Shown here piece after piece: positions 1-9,704 of a stretch of DNA of 64,000 nt; position 1 is the stretch's first letter, and each line of letters starts with the position of its first letter. The notes under the pieces were generated by a model, which made no database searches, was not told the DNA's origin, and was given only the letters and a program-made list of their open reading frames with translations. The stretch lies in contig NZ_JAHEPS010000002.1 in assembly GCF_018596335.1 (NCBI RefSeq), positions 620,001 to 684,000 of the forward strand. The letters are read 5' to 3'. The DNA comes from Shewanella jiangmenensis. Its GTDB lineage: Bacteria; Pseudomonadota; Gammaproteobacteria; Enterobacterales; Shewanellaceae. A program made the translations under genes and the position numbers.

Positions 1-495
1 GGCGACGCGATGCGCGACGAACTGCCTCAGGCGATGCCGCTTGACTTGTCTTCCCGCATTGCGGCGGCACTTGAGCTTGAGCCGACTGTGCTGGCGCCCA
101 AGGCTGCGAGCGCGAGTATGGCAGCCGATGCTTCCAGCGACGCTGCATCACAAAAATCCGCCGTGGTGGTGCCCTTTATGCGCCAGCTCGGTCAATACGG
201 CATTGCCGCTGCGGTGGCTCTGATAGCCGTGGTTGGGGTGCAGAATTACCAAACTGCTGACGAAACCCAGCCGCTGCCTGTACTTAACACCCGTCCGCTG
301 GTGGGCACTGCAACGCCAGTGAGCCTGCAGACAGGCCCTGTGGTCAATCAAAATCAGGCCAGCAACGAGCAACTGCTGGAGCAGCGCCGTCGCATCAATG
401 CCTATTTACAGGACCATATGTTGCAGCAGAGATTGAACAGTGGTGTGGTTGTGGATGACAATACAGAGGAGACTCTCATCCCTGTAAAACGCTGA
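1..495 (+). CDS. rseA: Anti-sigma-E factor RseA, C-terminal part
   Basis: Inner-membrane anti-sigma factor that holds sigma-E until envelope stress triggers its cleavage. The frame is open from base 1, so the sigma-binding N-terminus lies outside the window; 164 residues are visible. A single membrane segment (about GIAAAVALIAVVGV, encoded near 200-240) separates a cytoplasmic part from a periplasmic tail of about 80 residues, as expected for RseA. The call rests on this shape plus the directly following rseB and rseC. rpoE is expected just upstream but cannot be seen. The in-frame ATG at 10 is internal and should not be taken as the start. Confidence 0.88.
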   Translation, partial: GDAMRDELPQAMPLDLSSRIAAALELEPTVLAPKAASASMAADASSDAASQKSAVVVPFMRQLGQYGIAAAVALIAVVGVQNYQTADETQPLPVLNTRPLVGTATPVSLQTGPVVNQNQASNEQLLEQRRRINAYLQDHMLQQRLNSGVVVDDNTEETLIPVKR

Positions 496-541
496 GCCAG
501 CCAACGCGCACGGCCAGTTACACGCCCAACAAGGAGTAAGC

Positions 542-1480
542 TTGCGTTTTATTCTTCTGGCCCTGGTGGCCCTGGTACTTCCGGCGCACGCTGAAGACCT
601 TTCTGCAAAGGCCTGGCTCGAGAACATGAGCCGGGCACTCAATCAAGAACAGTTCAAAATGTCGGTCATTCATCTGCAGGCCGACCATATCCGCCCCATG
701 GTGTATTTGCACGGCAAGGTAAACGGCCAGGAAGTTGCGTTTTTGGAGCACCTGAACGGCCCGACCAAAAATGCGGTGCGTATCGGCAATACCGTGACCT
801 TTATCGAGCACGATCAGCCCGCCATCAGCATTAATGCCGACCGCATTCAGGGACTGTGGCCCGCGATTTTTGCCGGAAATATTGCCGAGCTTGAGTCCGG
901 CTACCAGTTTGTATTGGGTGGTCGCAGCCGCATTGCCGGCAGACCCGGCCAGCTGATCCGTTTTATTCCGACCGATGCCCACCGTTATCCGCTGCAGGTG
1001 TGGCTGGACATGGACACCTTTTTGCCGCTGCGCTATGAGCTGCTGACCGACGAGAAAGAGCTGCTTGAGCAAATCATGGTGGTGGAACTTATCGTACTGC
1101 AGGAGCCAGCCGCGTTGCTGGTTGAGGCGGCCAAGCAAGAGTGGCCACCTGTGGTTAATCAGCTCGATCGCCACGACGGCCAAAACTGGAATTTCAGCTG
1201 GTTGCCCCAGGGCTATCGCATCGTCGCCCGCGACCATCACCGTTTGATGGGCTCGCAGGAAGCGGTGGAATATGTGGCGCTTACCGATGGCATCGCCAGT
1301 ATTTCCGTCTATGTTGGCCGCGCCGGCAGTGTGCCCATGCCCGAAGAGCTGATGACCCGCAACGGCCTTGGGCTGGTGACTGAAAAAGTGGGCAATGCTG
1401 AAGTGGTGGCGGTTGGCCGGGTGCCGATGGCGACCTTAAGCCGCATCATTCGCAGCCTGACGCTGGATAATCCGTCATGA
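542..1480 (+). CDS. rseB: Sigma-E factor regulatory protein RseB
   Basis: Periplasmic protein that binds the RseA tail and shields it from DegS; in E. coli it senses mislocalised lipoprotein and LPS signals (family knowledge). The 312-residue product starts with a cleavable signal peptide (MRFILLALVALVLPAHA, then ED). The rest has the MucB/RseB two-domain layout. The start is TTG at 542, preceded by AAGGAG at good spacing; no ATG fits better. It follows rseA after 46 bases and overlaps rseC by four bases, so the three genes are probably translated from one message. Confidence 0.93.
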   Translation: MRFILLALVALVLPAHAEDLSAKAWLENMSRALNQEQFKMSVIHLQADHIRPMVYLHGKVNGQEVAFLEHLNGPTKNAVRIGNTVTFIEHDQPAISINADRIQGLWPAIFAGNIAELESGYQFVLGGRSRIAGRPGQLIRFIPTDAHRYPLQVWLDMDTFLPLRYELLTDEKELLEQIMVVELIVLQEPAALLVEAAKQEWPPVVNQLDRHDGQNWNFSWLPQGYRIVARDHHRLMGSQEAVEYVALTDGIASISVYVGRAGSVPMPEELMTRNGLGLVTEKVGNAEVVAVGRVPMATLSRIIRSLTLDNPS

Positions 1481-1974
1481 TGGAAGAGCTGGCGCGGGTG
1501 GTGAAGGTTGAGCCATCCGGTTGGGTTACAGTCGAGGTTGAGGTGAAAACCGCCTGCGGCCACTGCAGCGCCAAAGAAAACTGCGGCACCGGCGCCATTG
1601 CCAGTGCCTTTGCCGGTAAAACCCAGCAATTTTCCATTCACAGCAGCGAACGCTGTGAAGAAGGCGAGTTGCTGCGCCTCGGCTTGCCAGAGTCCAGCCT
1701 GCTCAAGGCTGCGGCTTTGGTGTACCTGATGCCGCTCGCTGGCATGTTGCTTGGCGCGCTTTTCGGTAAGCTTATGGCAGTACAACTGAATTTAGCCTCA
1801 GTGCTGGGTTTGGGAGCCGATAGCGCCAGCATACTGTTTGCGCTTGTGGGCGGCGTTATCAGTTGGCGCTTTGGTAAGCATCTTGCCCGAGCCCTTGAGC
1901 GTGAAACTGTGCCGGTGATCCTGGCAAGGCTTGGCAAGTCGATAACGCCTGATTGCCTGACTAAGCCCGCATAA
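1477..1974 (+). CDS. rseC: Sigma-E regulatory / reducing-system protein RseC
   Basis: Integral membrane protein of the RseC/MucC family, 165 residues. The N-terminal part carries a cysteine cluster (CGHCSAKENCGTG; Cys-x2-Cys-x5-Cys) typical of the family. Two hydrophobic segments follow (around residues 72-92 and 105-125). In E. coli RseC has a mild positive effect on sigma-E, and related proteins help keep SoxR reduced. The ATG at 1477 overlaps the rseB stop (ATGA), which supports the start. Confidence 0.92.
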   Translation: MMEELARVVKVEPSGWVTVEVEVKTACGHCSAKENCGTGAIASAFAGKTQQFSIHSSERCEEGELLRLGLPESSLLKAAALVYLMPLAGMLLGALFGKLMAVQLNLASVLGLGADSASILFALVGGVISWRFGKHLARALERETVPVILARLGKSITPDCLTKPA

Positions 1975-2181
1975 CCTCAAAATCAACAGTGTTAACGGCA
2001 CCGGCGGCGCAGCTAACGCGGCCTGCGATGGCCCTTATCCTTAAGCCTGAATTCAGCCAGCGCACTGCGCTTAACCCTTCCTTAGCTTTATCATCGGTTG
2101 AGATTGGTATTGCATCACTAATCGGGTACAATTTCGCACCTTTGATTTTGTGTTCCATTTTAGTTTGGTCATTTCCGAAGC

Positions 2182-3972
2182 ATGAAAAACATTAGAAACT
2201 TCTCCATCATTGCCCACATCGACCATGGCAAATCCACCCTGTCAGATCGTTTGATCCAGGTGTGTGGTGGTCTGACGGACCGTGAGATGGCCGAACAGGT
2301 CCTTGATTCCATGGATCTTGAGCGTGAACGCGGCATTACCATTAAAGCGCAGAGCGTGACCCTGGACTACAAGGCCAATAATGGCGAAATCTATCAACTG
2401 AACTTTATTGATACCCCCGGCCACGTGGACTTCTCCTACGAAGTGTCACGCTCGCTCGCAGCCTGTGAAGGTGCGCTCTTGGTGGTGGACGCAGGTCAGG
2501 GCGTAGAAGCCCAGACTCTGGCCAACTGTTACACCGCGCTGGAAATGGATCTGGACGTTGTGCCGGTTTTGAACAAAATCGACCTGCCACAGGCCGAGCC
2601 TGAGCGCGTTGCCGCCGAAATCGAAGACATTGTTGGCATCGAAGCTCAAAATGCGGTGCGCTGCTCGGCCAAGACCGGTATCGGCATTGACGAAGTGCTC
2701 GAGACCATAGTCGCGCAAATCCCTCCACCGGAAGGTGACCCGGATGCGCCGTTGCAGGCACTTATCATCGATTCCTGGTTCGACAGCTACCTTGGCGTAG
2801 TGTCGCTGGTGCGCATCAAAAACGGCGTGCTGAAGAAAGGCGACAAGTTCAAGGTGATGAGCACAGGCCAAACCTATAACGCCGATCGCGTGGGTATCTT
2901 TACACCTAAGCAGAAAGACAAAGACATGCTGAGCACTGGCGAAGTAGGTTATGTCATTGCCGGTATTAAAGAAATTCACGGCGCGCCTGTGGGTGACACC
3001 CTGACGCACGCCAAGCACGGCGCCGACAAGCCACTGCCGGGCTTTAAAAAGGTTAAGCCACAGGTTTACGCCGGTGTGTTTACCATCTCTACCGACGACT
3101 ATGAAAACTTCCGTGACGCGCTGAACAAGCTCAGTCTCAACGATGCCTCGCTGCAGTTTGAGCCTGAAACCTCATCGGCGCTGGGCTTTGGTTTCCGTAT
3201 CGGTTACCTCGGTCTGCTGCACATGGAGATCATTCAGGAGCGTCTGGAACGCGAATACGATCTGGACCTGATCACCACAGCCCCAACGGTAGAGTACGAA
3301 GTGGTACTGACCAACGGCGAAACCGTGTACGTGGATAACCCGTCGGATCTGCCGGCCATCAACCACATCGAAGAGATGCGTGAGCCTATCGTTCAGGCCA
3401 ATATTCTGGTGCCGAAAGATTACCTGGGTAACGTGATCACCCTGTGTATCGAGAAGCGTGGCGTGCAAAAGAACATGGTTTACCACGGTAATCAGGTAGC
3501 CCTGACCTACGATATCCCGGCCGCCGAAGTGGTGATGGACTTCTTTGACCGCCTCAAGTCAACCAGCCGCGGTTATGCGTCGCTGGAATATAACTTCATT
3601 CGCTTCGAGCCTGCGGACATGGTGCGTCTGGACGTACTCATCAACGGCGATCGCGTCGATGCGCTGGCGATGATCATCCACCGTTCCAACATTCGCCACA
3701 AAGGTATAGCCCTGGTGGAGAAGATGAAAGAGCTTATTCCAAGGCAGATGTTCGACATCGCGATTCAGGCGGCTGTGGGCAGTCAAATCATCGCCCGCTC
3801 CACCGTGAAGGCGCTGCGTAAAGACGTAACCGCCAAGTGTTATGGTGGCGACGTGTCGCGTAAGAAGAAGCTGCTGCAGAAGCAGAAAGAAGGTAAGAAG
3901 CGGATGAAACAGCTGGGTAACGTAGAGGTGCCGCAAGAGGCGTTCCTCGCGGTGCTCAAGCTTAACGATTGA
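2182..3972 (+). CDS. lepA: Elongation factor 4 (LepA), ribosome back-translocating GTPase
   Basis: Translational GTPase of 596 residues, the full family length. The G1 loop [14 protein letters not shown] is at the N-terminus, followed by RGITIKAQ (G2), DTPGHVDF (G3) and NKIDLP (G4). EF-G-like domains and the LepA-specific C-terminal basic region ([16 protein letters not shown]) follow. LepA acts on stalled or mis-translocated ribosomes and in ribosome assembly (family knowledge). A 207-base gap separates it from rseC, so it likely has its own promoter; TACAAT near 2128 could be a -10 element. lepB follows after a hairpin, a common neighbour order. Confidence 0.98.
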   Translation: MKNIRNFSIIAHIDHGKSTLSDRLIQVCGGLTDREMAEQVLDSMDLERERGITIKAQSVTLDYKANNGEIYQLNFIDTPGHVDFSYEVSRSLAACEGALLVVDAGQGVEAQTLANCYTALEMDLDVVPVLNKIDLPQAEPERVAAEIEDIVGIEAQNAVRCSAKTGIGIDEVLETIVAQIPPPEGDPDAPLQALIIDSWFDSYLGVVSLVRIKNGVLKKGDKFKVMSTGQTYNADRVGIFTPKQKDKDMLSTGEVGYVIAGIKEIHGAPVGDTLTHAKHGADKPLPGFKKVKPQVYAGVFTISTDDYENFRDALNKLSLNDASLQFEPETSSALGFGFRIGYLGLLHMEIIQERLEREYDLDLITTAPTVEYEVVLTNGETVYVDNPSDLPAINHIEEMREPIVQANILVPKDYLGNVITLCIEKRGVQKNMVYHGNQVALTYDIPAAEVVMDFFDRLKSTSRGYASLEYNFIRFEPADMVRLDVLINGDRVDALAMIIHRSNIRHKGIALVEKMKELIPRQMFDIAIQAAVGSQIIARSTVKALRKDVTAKCYGGDVSRKKKLLQKQKEGKKRMKQLGNVEVPQEAFLAVLKLND

Positions 3973-4022
3973 TCACATTTCTTTGCTTGCATCCTTAAGC
4001 CTGGCTTAGGTACAACATCGAT

Positions 4023-4048
4023 AAAGGCGCCGCAGTTTGCGGCGCTTT
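4023..4048 (+). terminator. Hairpin after lepA
   Basis: GCGCCGC (4027-4033) pairs with GCGGCGC (4039-4045) across an AGTTT loop, flanked by AAA and TTT. The U tract is short (TTTGG), so it may be a weak or leaky terminator before lepB. Confidence 0.55.
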
Positions 4049-4198
4049 GGTTAGCAGATTGCACATTTGCCATGGCGGTATGCTCACCAAAGCGACTGAC
4101 TCTTGGGTCTTGTGGTTTCAAAAGCCCTGTCTTAATGGGCTGATGCCCAAGCGCAAGAGATTAGCCAATTAATTGAATGCCAAGGAGTAAAACCGTTA

Positions 4199-5116
4199 AT
4201 GGCTGCGTATTTTTCTCAAATTCTGGTGATAGTCACGCTGGTGTCGGGCCTTATCTGGCTGTTTGACGTACTGTTTCAGGCGCCCAAGCGTAAGGCGGCA
4301 CTTGCCACCGCCCAGGCATCAAACGTCAATTTAACTGACGAAGTGGCCGAGTCCATCACCAAAGAGCCGTACATAGTTGAAACCGCACACTCGATTTTCC
4401 CGGTGATTGCCTTCGTGCTGGTGCTGCGTTCCTTTTTGTATGAGCCATTCCAAATCCCGTCCGGCTCCATGATGCCAACCCTGCTGGTGGGTGACTTCAT
4501 TCTGGTCGAGAAATTCAGCTACGGCATCCGCGAGCCGATGTGGCGCAATAAAATCATCGAAACCGGCAAGCCTGAGCGTGGTGATATAGTCGTGTTCAAA
4601 TACCCGCTGGACCCCAAGATTGACTATATTAAACGTGTAGTGGGTCTGCCGGGCGACAAGGTGTTTTATCAGAACAAAGAGCTCTTTATCCAGCGCGCCT
4701 GCGCCGAAGGCGAGGTGTGCCAGAGCGTGCCGTCCAAGGTTGAGCGTGTCTCCCTTGGTGATAGTGAGTTTGTTCAGGATGGCAGCCGTCTTAAGCACTT
4801 TAACGAGCAGCTTGGCAACGTTGGCCACGAAATTCTGATTAACCCGGCCCGCCCGGACATGCGCAGCATGTTCTATCGCGGTGAAAACCTGCAGGTGGGC
4901 GAGTTTGTGGTGCCCGAGGGCCAGTATTTTGTGATGGGTGATAACCGCGACAACAGTACCGACAGCCGTTTCTGGGGCTTTGTTCCCGAAGATAACCTGG
5001 TAGGTAAAGCCGTGGCCATCTGGATTAGCTTTGAGTTTGACCGTAAGCCATCTGACACCCTGCCTACCTGGGTGCCAACCGGCGTGCGTTTTGAGCGTGT
5101 AGGCGGTATCAAGTGA
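4199..5116 (+). CDS. lepB: Signal peptidase I
   Basis: Membrane serine protease that removes signal peptides from secreted proteins; 305 residues. Two N-terminal hydrophobic segments are visible (residues 5-22 and about 60-80). They precede the catalytic Ser box [10 protein letters not shown] and the Lys box [12 protein letters not shown], the Ser/Lys dyad of family S26. The late box [14 protein letters not shown] is also intact. AAGGAG lies ten bases before the ATG. The stop overlaps the GTG start of rnc by four bases. Confidence 0.98.
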   Translation: MAAYFSQILVIVTLVSGLIWLFDVLFQAPKRKAALATAQASNVNLTDEVAESITKEPYIVETAHSIFPVIAFVLVLRSFLYEPFQIPSGSMMPTLLVGDFILVEKFSYGIREPMWRNKIIETGKPERGDIVVFKYPLDPKIDYIKRVVGLPGDKVFYQNKELFIQRACAEGEVCQSVPSKVERVSLGDSEFVQDGSRLKHFNEQLGNVGHEILINPARPDMRSMFYRGENLQVGEFVVPEGQYFVMGDNRDNSTDSRFWGFVPEDNLVGKAVAIWISFEFDRKPSDTLPTWVPTGVRFERVGGIK

Positions 5117-5802
5117 GCATGATGGAGCCGATTAAAAACCTGCCAAGACTGTGCCGTACTCTGGGCTATGAGTTTCAGGATATCCGTTTGCTTGAGCAGG
5201 CACTGACCCACAGAAGCGCCTCCAATCAGCACAATGAGCGGCTGGAGTTTCTGGGCGACTCCATCCTGTCTATCGTTATCTCCGATGCGCTGTTTCATCA
5301 GTTTCCCAAGGCCACCGAAGGCGACTTAAGCCGGATGCGGGCGACCTTGGTGCGCGGTGATACCCTGGCCATCATAGCCCGTGACTTCAAGCTCGGCGAT
5401 TACCTCAATCTGGGGCCGGGCGAGCTTAAGAGCGGCGGTTTTCGACGTGAGTCGATTCTTGCCGATGCGGTGGAAGCCATCATAGGCGCCATCTATCTGG
5501 ATGCGGACCTGGAAACTTGCCGCGCCCTGCTGCTCAACTGGTACCAAACGCGTCTGGCAGAGATCATGCCCGGCGTTGGCCAAAAGGATGCCAAAACCCT
5601 GTTGCAGGAATACCTGCAGGGGATTAAAAAGCCGCTGCCCGATTATCAGGTGACCCTGGTCGAAGGCGAGGCGCATGATCAAACCTTTACCGTGCAATGC
5701 CTGGTGACCGATCTCGCCGACCCCGTGGTTGGTGTGGGCAGTTCAAGGCGCAAGGCCGAGCAAATGGCTGCGGCCCAAGTGTTGGAATTATTGAAACAAT
5801 GA
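5113..5802 (+). CDS. rnc: Ribonuclease III
   Basis: Double-strand-specific endoribonuclease that processes rRNA precursors and many mRNAs. The 229-residue product has the signature [12 protein letters not shown] in the nuclease domain, the second acidic site ([13 protein letters not shown]), and a C-terminal double-stranded-RNA-binding domain (about residues 155-226). The start is taken as GTG at 5113, which overlaps the lepB stop; ATG codons at 5119 and 5122 are alternatives that change only two or three residues. The stop overlaps the era start (ATGA). Confidence 0.97.
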   Translation: MSMMEPIKNLPRLCRTLGYEFQDIRLLEQALTHRSASNQHNERLEFLGDSILSIVISDALFHQFPKATEGDLSRMRATLVRGDTLAIIARDFKLGDYLNLGPGELKSGGFRRESILADAVEAIIGAIYLDADLETCRALLLNWYQTRLAEIMPGVGQKDAKTLLQEYLQGIKKPLPDYQVTLVEGEAHDQTFTVQCLVTDLADPVVGVGSSRRKAEQMAAAQVLELLKQ

Positions 5803-6797
5803 GTAATAAACCCGAGTCAGGCGTACCGGAAAACGAACCCAGTCTGGAAGAATTGCTGGCGCGTATGAACAGCCAGAATCAGCCGCAGGAACATTACGAT
5901 GTGACCTACTGCGGCATGGTGGCCATTGTTGGCCGCCCCAACGTGGGCAAATCCACCCTGCTCAACAAGCTTTTGAAGCAGAAGATCAGTATCACCTCCC
6001 GTAAGCCGCAGACCACCCGTCACCGCATTATGGGTATTCATACCGATGGCCCGAGCCAGATTGTGTTTATCGACACCCCCGGCCTGCACATCGACGAAAA
6101 ACGTGCCATCAACCGTTTGATGAACCGCGCCGCCGCAAGCTCGCTGGCCGATGTGTCGATGGTGATTTTTGTGGTGGATGGAATGACCTGGACCGCCGAT
6201 GACGAGATGGTGCTGGGTAAGCTGCGTCGTGGTGGTGAGAGCCGCAAGACGGTGCTCGCCATCAACAAGGTCGACGGCATCAAGGAAAAAGAAGAGCTGT
6301 TCCCGTACCTGATTGAAGTGTCGAAGAAATATCCCTTCGATGACATAGTGCCGATTTCGGCCAAACAGGGCACCAACGTCGAGCGTTTGCTGGATCTCGC
6401 CCGCGAGTCGCTGCCGGAGCAGGCATTCTTCTTCCCCGAAGAATATGTTACTGACCGCAGCCAGCGCTTTATGGCTTCTGAAATCGTCCGCGAAAAGCTG
6501 ATGCGCTTCCTCGGCGATGAGCTGCCCTACGATGCCACCGTGGAAATCGAGCAGTTTAAGATGATGGAAAACGGCGTGTATCAAATCAACGCGCTGGTGC
6601 TGGTTGAGCGTGACGGCCAAAAGCGGATGGTGATTGGTAAAAACGGCGAGCGTATCCGCACCATCGCCACCGAAGCCCGCAAAGACATGGAGCGCCTGTT
6701 TGATAACAAGGTGTTCCTCGAAGTGTGGGTGAAGGTCAAGTCCGGCTGGGCCGACGATGAGCGCGCCCTCAGAAGTCTGGGCTACGGCGAAGACTGA
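5799..6797 (+). CDS. era: GTPase Era
   Basis: Essential GTPase that binds the 3' end of 16S rRNA and checks small-subunit maturation. The 332-residue product has the P-loop [20 protein letters not shown] (G3) and NKVD (G4), then a C-terminal KH domain ([19 protein letters not shown]). The ATG at 5799 overlaps the rnc stop by four bases. Family members also start shortly before this point with an acidic, poorly conserved stretch, so a longer reading from 5697 inside rnc is unlikely. The stop shares one base with the recO start. Confidence 0.97.
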   Translation: MSNKPESGVPENEPSLEELLARMNSQNQPQEHYDVTYCGMVAIVGRPNVGKSTLLNKLLKQKISITSRKPQTTRHRIMGIHTDGPSQIVFIDTPGLHIDEKRAINRLMNRAAASSLADVSMVIFVVDGMTWTADDEMVLGKLRRGGESRKTVLAINKVDGIKEKEELFPYLIEVSKKYPFDDIVPISAKQGTNVERLLDLARESLPEQAFFFPEEYVTDRSQRFMASEIVREKLMRFLGDELPYDATVEIEQFKMMENGVYQINALVLVERDGQKRMVIGKNGERIRTIATEARKDMERLFDNKVFLEVWVKVKSGWADDERALRSLGYGED

Positions 6798-7498
6798 TGC
6801 TACACCGGGGCTATCTTCTGCATTTACGCCCCTTCCGGGAAAACAGTGCCATCGTCAATTTGCTGGTTGATGGCGCCGGAAGGGTCGATGCGATAGCCCG
6901 TCTTGGCGGCGGCAAGCGCTCATCCCGGGCGCTGCTGCAGCCGTTTCAGCCGCTGCTGTTTACCCTTTCCGGCAAAGGCGAGCTCAGAACCCTTAATCAG
7001 CCCGAAGCCTATGCTCCTGCCATTCCGCTGCAGGGCGACTCCCTTTACGCCGGCATGTACTTAAACGAACTGCTGATGCGAAGTCTAAGCCACAGCCATG
7101 GCGGTGATGGCCTGTTTTACACCTACCACCAGACGCTGATGACACTTGCCGCTGGCTTTGAGCAGCGGGTGCTGCGCTACTTTGAACTTGAATTATTGAA
7201 AGATCTTGGCATTTGCCCGCCGCTTGAGTCCGATGTAACCGGTAATACCATCGAGCCGGACATCTGTTATCTACTCAAGGCGCAGGGCGGCTTTATTCCA
7301 AGTCTTGCGCCCAACGCCACCCCTGGCCGGGTGCTGCTTTCATTGGCCAACCAAAGCCTTGCGGATGAGGATTTTCAAAGCGCCAAGAAGCTCTTGCGTC
7401 AACTGCTTGCCCCCGTGATAGGAGATAAGCCGCTGGTGAGCCGCGCACTTTTTGCCGGTCGCAGCGGGCGCGATGTGCCGGCAGGCAAGGGCGCCTGA
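6797..7498 (+). CDS. recO: DNA repair protein RecO
   Basis: Recombination mediator that works with RecF and RecR to load RecA on SSB-coated single-stranded DNA. The 233-residue product has the N-terminal OB-fold part ([20 protein letters not shown]) and the helical C-terminal region of RecO. Its Cys residues do not form a clear zinc site, as in E. coli RecO. It is coupled to era by a TGATG overlap. The lepB-rnc-era-recO-pdxJ-acpS order is classic gammaproteobacterial. Confidence 0.95.
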   Translation: MLHRGYLLHLRPFRENSAIVNLLVDGAGRVDAIARLGGGKRSSRALLQPFQPLLFTLSGKGELRTLNQPEAYAPAIPLQGDSLYAGMYLNELLMRSLSHSHGGDGLFYTYHQTLMTLAAGFEQRVLRYFELELLKDLGICPPLESDVTGNTIEPDICYLLKAQGGFIPSLAPNATPGRVLLSLANQSLADEDFQSAKKLLRQLLAPVIGDKPLVSRALFAGRSGRDVPAGKGA

Positions 7499-7598
7499 GC
7501 ACAAGGCAAAAGGTATCAAGCCTTGGGCTTATCCAGTACAATGCCGACAGCAACCAGTTACTGCAGAACCAAAACCAATAATCGTGAAGGAGTACCCG

Positions 7599-8336
7599 AT
7601 GAGCCGCATTCTGCTTGGCGTGAACATCGACCATATCGCTACCCTGCGTCAGGTGCGTGGCACCAATTATCCGGATCCTGTGCATGCCGCCGCCGTGGCT
7701 GAACATGCCGGTGCCGATGGCATCACCATTCATTTGCGTGAAGACCGTCGCCATATTATCGACCGCGATGTGTATCTGCTGGCCAAGACCCTGAAAACCC
7801 GCATGAACTTCGAGTGCGCCGTCACCGAAGAGATGCTGGCTATTGCCTGTGAGGTCAAGCCGACTTATGTGTGTCTGGTGCCTGAAAAACGTGAAGAGCT
7901 GACCACCGAAGGTGGCCTCGATGTCGCCGGTCAAAAAGACAAAATCCGCGCCGCGGTCGAGCGTCTCGCCGCCCAGGGCATTCTGGTATCGCTCTTTATC
8001 GATGCCGATAAAGCCCAGATTGATGCTGCGAAAGAGGTGGGCGCACCCTACATCGAAATCCATACCGGCCGCTACGCCGAGGCTCACAGTGAAGCCGAAG
8101 CCGCTGCCGAGCTTGAGCGCATTGCGTCTATGGCCAAGTATGCCCATGGCCTTGGCATTACGGTAAACGCCGGTCACGGCCTGCATTACCACAACGTGAA
8201 GCCAATCGCCGCTATTCCTGAGCTTTACGAGCTCAACATCGGCCATGCGATTGTGGCGCGCGCCGCCATCGATGGCCTCGAGAAAGCCGTACGTGATATG
8301 AAGCAGCTTATGCTCGAAGGCCGCCGGGGCGAGTAA
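7599..8336 (+). CDS. pdxJ: Pyridoxine 5'-phosphate synthase
   Basis: Condenses 1-deoxy-xylulose 5-phosphate with 3-amino-2-oxopropyl phosphate to give pyridoxine 5'-phosphate, the last ring-closing step of DXP-dependent vitamin B6 synthesis. The 245-residue TIM barrel starts [21 protein letters not shown], the usual family start, with AAGGAG just upstream. The catalytic-site stretches [16 protein letters not shown] and [11 protein letters not shown] are present. The stop is joined to acpS by a TAATG overlap. Confidence 0.97.
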   Translation: MSRILLGVNIDHIATLRQVRGTNYPDPVHAAAVAEHAGADGITIHLREDRRHIIDRDVYLLAKTLKTRMNFECAVTEEMLAIACEVKPTYVCLVPEKREELTTEGGLDVAGQKDKIRAAVERLAAQGILVSLFIDADKAQIDAAKEVGAPYIEIHTGRYAEAHSEAEAAAELERIASMAKYAHGLGITVNAGHGLHYHNVKPIAAIPELYELNIGHAIVARAAIDGLEKAVRDMKQLMLEGRRGE

Positions 8337-8719
8337 TGGCACTGCTGGGGCTCGGCACCGACATCGTTGAGATAAGCCGCATTCAGGAGCACCTTGAGCG
8401 CAGCGGTGAGCGGCTGGCCAAACGGGTACTGACCGAGGCTGAAATGGCGCTTTTTGTCGCCAGCGGTCATCGCGAGCGCTATCTTGCCAAGCGCTTTGCC
8501 GCCAAAGAAGCGGTCGCCAAGGCGCTGGGTACCGGCATAGGTCGCGGCGTGTCGTTTCAGCACATCGAAACTTACAGCAGCGACACGGGCGCGCCCATGG
8601 TGCGCCTGACCGACGGAGCCAGGGCCCGCCTTGATGCTCTCGGCGCAACCAGCGTTCATCTGTCGATTGCCGATGAGCGCCATTACGCGGTGGCGACGGC
8701 CATCATCAGTTCGGATTAA
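8336..8719 (+). CDS. acpS: Holo-[acyl-carrier-protein] synthase
   Basis: Transfers 4'-phosphopantetheine from CoA to the serine of acyl carrier protein. The 127-residue product has the conserved GLGTDIVEISRI start and the magnesium/CoA motif RFAAKEAVAKALGTGI. It is translationally coupled to pdxJ and followed by a strong intrinsic terminator. Confidence 0.97.
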   Translation: MALLGLGTDIVEISRIQEHLERSGERLAKRVLTEAEMALFVASGHRERYLAKRFAAKEAVAKALGTGIGRGVSFQHIETYSSDTGAPMVRLTDGARARLDALGATSVHLSIADERHYAVATAIISSD

Positions 8720-8746
8720 GCCTTACTGTGCTGAATCATTTGAGAG

Positions 8747-8767
8747 AGGGAGCCTGGCTCCCTTTTT
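8747..8767 (+). terminator. Intrinsic terminator after acpS
   Basis: AGGGAGCC (8747-8754) pairs with GGCTCCCT (8756-8763). The sequence as written leaves a one-base loop, so the inner pairs must open in RNA. A TTTTT run follows, then a second T run at 8769-8774. Confidence 0.8.
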
Positions 8768-8914
8768 GTTTTTTAGGCCGAAATCTGCTCAGTGTTTTAC
8801 TTGTCAGCGCAAAGGCTTCCTGATTTACTGGTACAAATGTACAGGTTTTCGGGGCGACAGTCTGTCGCTGGCGCCCCCAGTTGGCTGTAAAAATGATAAG
8901 CTCAGGAGCAACAG

Positions 8915-9451
8915 ATGAAATCGGCCGTCGACCAGCTTGCGCGCTACAAGAGCGTGCATCTTAATCCCACCAATATCAAAACCCATTTTGTCGGTATTCC
9001 ACTTATCATCTGGTCGGCCTTTGTCTGGCTCGGATTACTGCGTTTTGAGTTGGCAGGCTTTGGCGTGGCAAGTGCGGCCATGGTGTTTACCTTAGTGGTG
9101 CTGGCCTATTATGTGATGCTGCATGTGCGCCTGGCGGTGGGGATGCTGCTCTTCATCCTGCCTGTGCTCTACACCTCGGATAAAATGGCGATGCTGCCCA
9201 ATGCCGGCTGGATAGCGGCGGCGGTGTTTGTTATCGGCTGGGTGTTTCAGCTTATCGGTCACAGATACGAAAAGGCCAAGCCTGCCTTTATTGATGATTT
9301 AACCCAGCTGTTGATAGGCCCTTTTTTCTTGATGGCGGAGCTTTACTTTGCGCTCGGGCTCGAAAAGGCGCTCGATAAAGAAATCACCCCCAAGGCCATT
9401 GCCGCACGGCGGGCGCTGGAAGCCGAGCGCAAGACCAAAGCAAAAACTTAA
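8915..9451 (+). CDS. Mpo1-like (DUF962) membrane protein
   Basis: A 178-residue protein of the DUF962/Mpo1 family. The yeast member Mpo1 is an iron-dependent dioxygenase acting on 2-hydroxy fatty acids in the ER; the bacterial role is not established. Visible features are the N-terminal YKSVHLNPTNIKTHFVGIPL block, four to five hydrophobic segments, and the late GHRYEKAKPAFIDDL block, all hallmark His-containing motifs. CAGGAG precedes the ATG. It stands alone between terminators. The Lys-rich C-terminus lies in a 19-bp direct duplication. Confidence 0.82.
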   Translation: MKSAVDQLARYKSVHLNPTNIKTHFVGIPLIIWSAFVWLGLLRFELAGFGVASAAMVFTLVVLAYYVMLHVRLAVGMLLFILPVLYTSDKMAMLPNAGWIAAAVFVIGWVFQLIGHRYEKAKPAFIDDLTQLLIGPFFLMAELYFALGLEKALDKEITPKAIAARRALEAERKTKAKT

Positions 9452-9469
9452 GACCAAAGCAAAAACTTA
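9432..9469 (+). repeat. 19-bp exact tandem duplication at the DUF962 stop
   Basis: AGACCAAAGCAAAAACTTA occurs at 9432-9450 and again at 9451-9469. The first copy carries the stop codon (9449-9451); the second copy lies entirely after it. Confidence 0.9.
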
Positions 9470-9616
9470 ACGCCAAAGCGCAGTAATGGCGGGGCAAGCA
9501 CACTGCTATTTGTTCAGGGCTATTTAAATGTAGCCGGTTGCACTGAGCGACTTACTCAGCGCGACTTGCACAGCGCTTCAGGCACATCCCAGCGAGTGAA
9601 GAGTGAATTGAATAGC

Positions 9617-9642
9617 AAAAAGGACGCGATGGCGTCCTTTTT
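9617..9642 (+). terminator. Bidirectional intrinsic terminator
   Basis: AAAAAGGACGC (9617-9627), loop GATG, GCGTCCTTTTT (9632-9642). With A and T runs on both sides it can end both the DUF962 gene (+) and yfjD (-), which converge here. Confidence 0.82.
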
Positions 9643-9704
9643 TGTGAAGCTTCTTCACACCTGTTTCAGCCGGGCTTGGCCCGCTTGTGTGGCGATTAGC
9701 GCTG

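Noticed and set aside
1961..2195. Small genes in the rseC-lepA gap
   Set aside because: Frames on both strands overlap the lepA promoter region, have no RBS and no protein-like composition.
7293..8648. Long open frame (451 codons) on the minus strand across recO, pdxJ and acpS
   Set aside because: It is the antisense of three well-supported genes, its product is rich in Arg, Gly and His without family motifs, and it is a product of high-G+C codon use.
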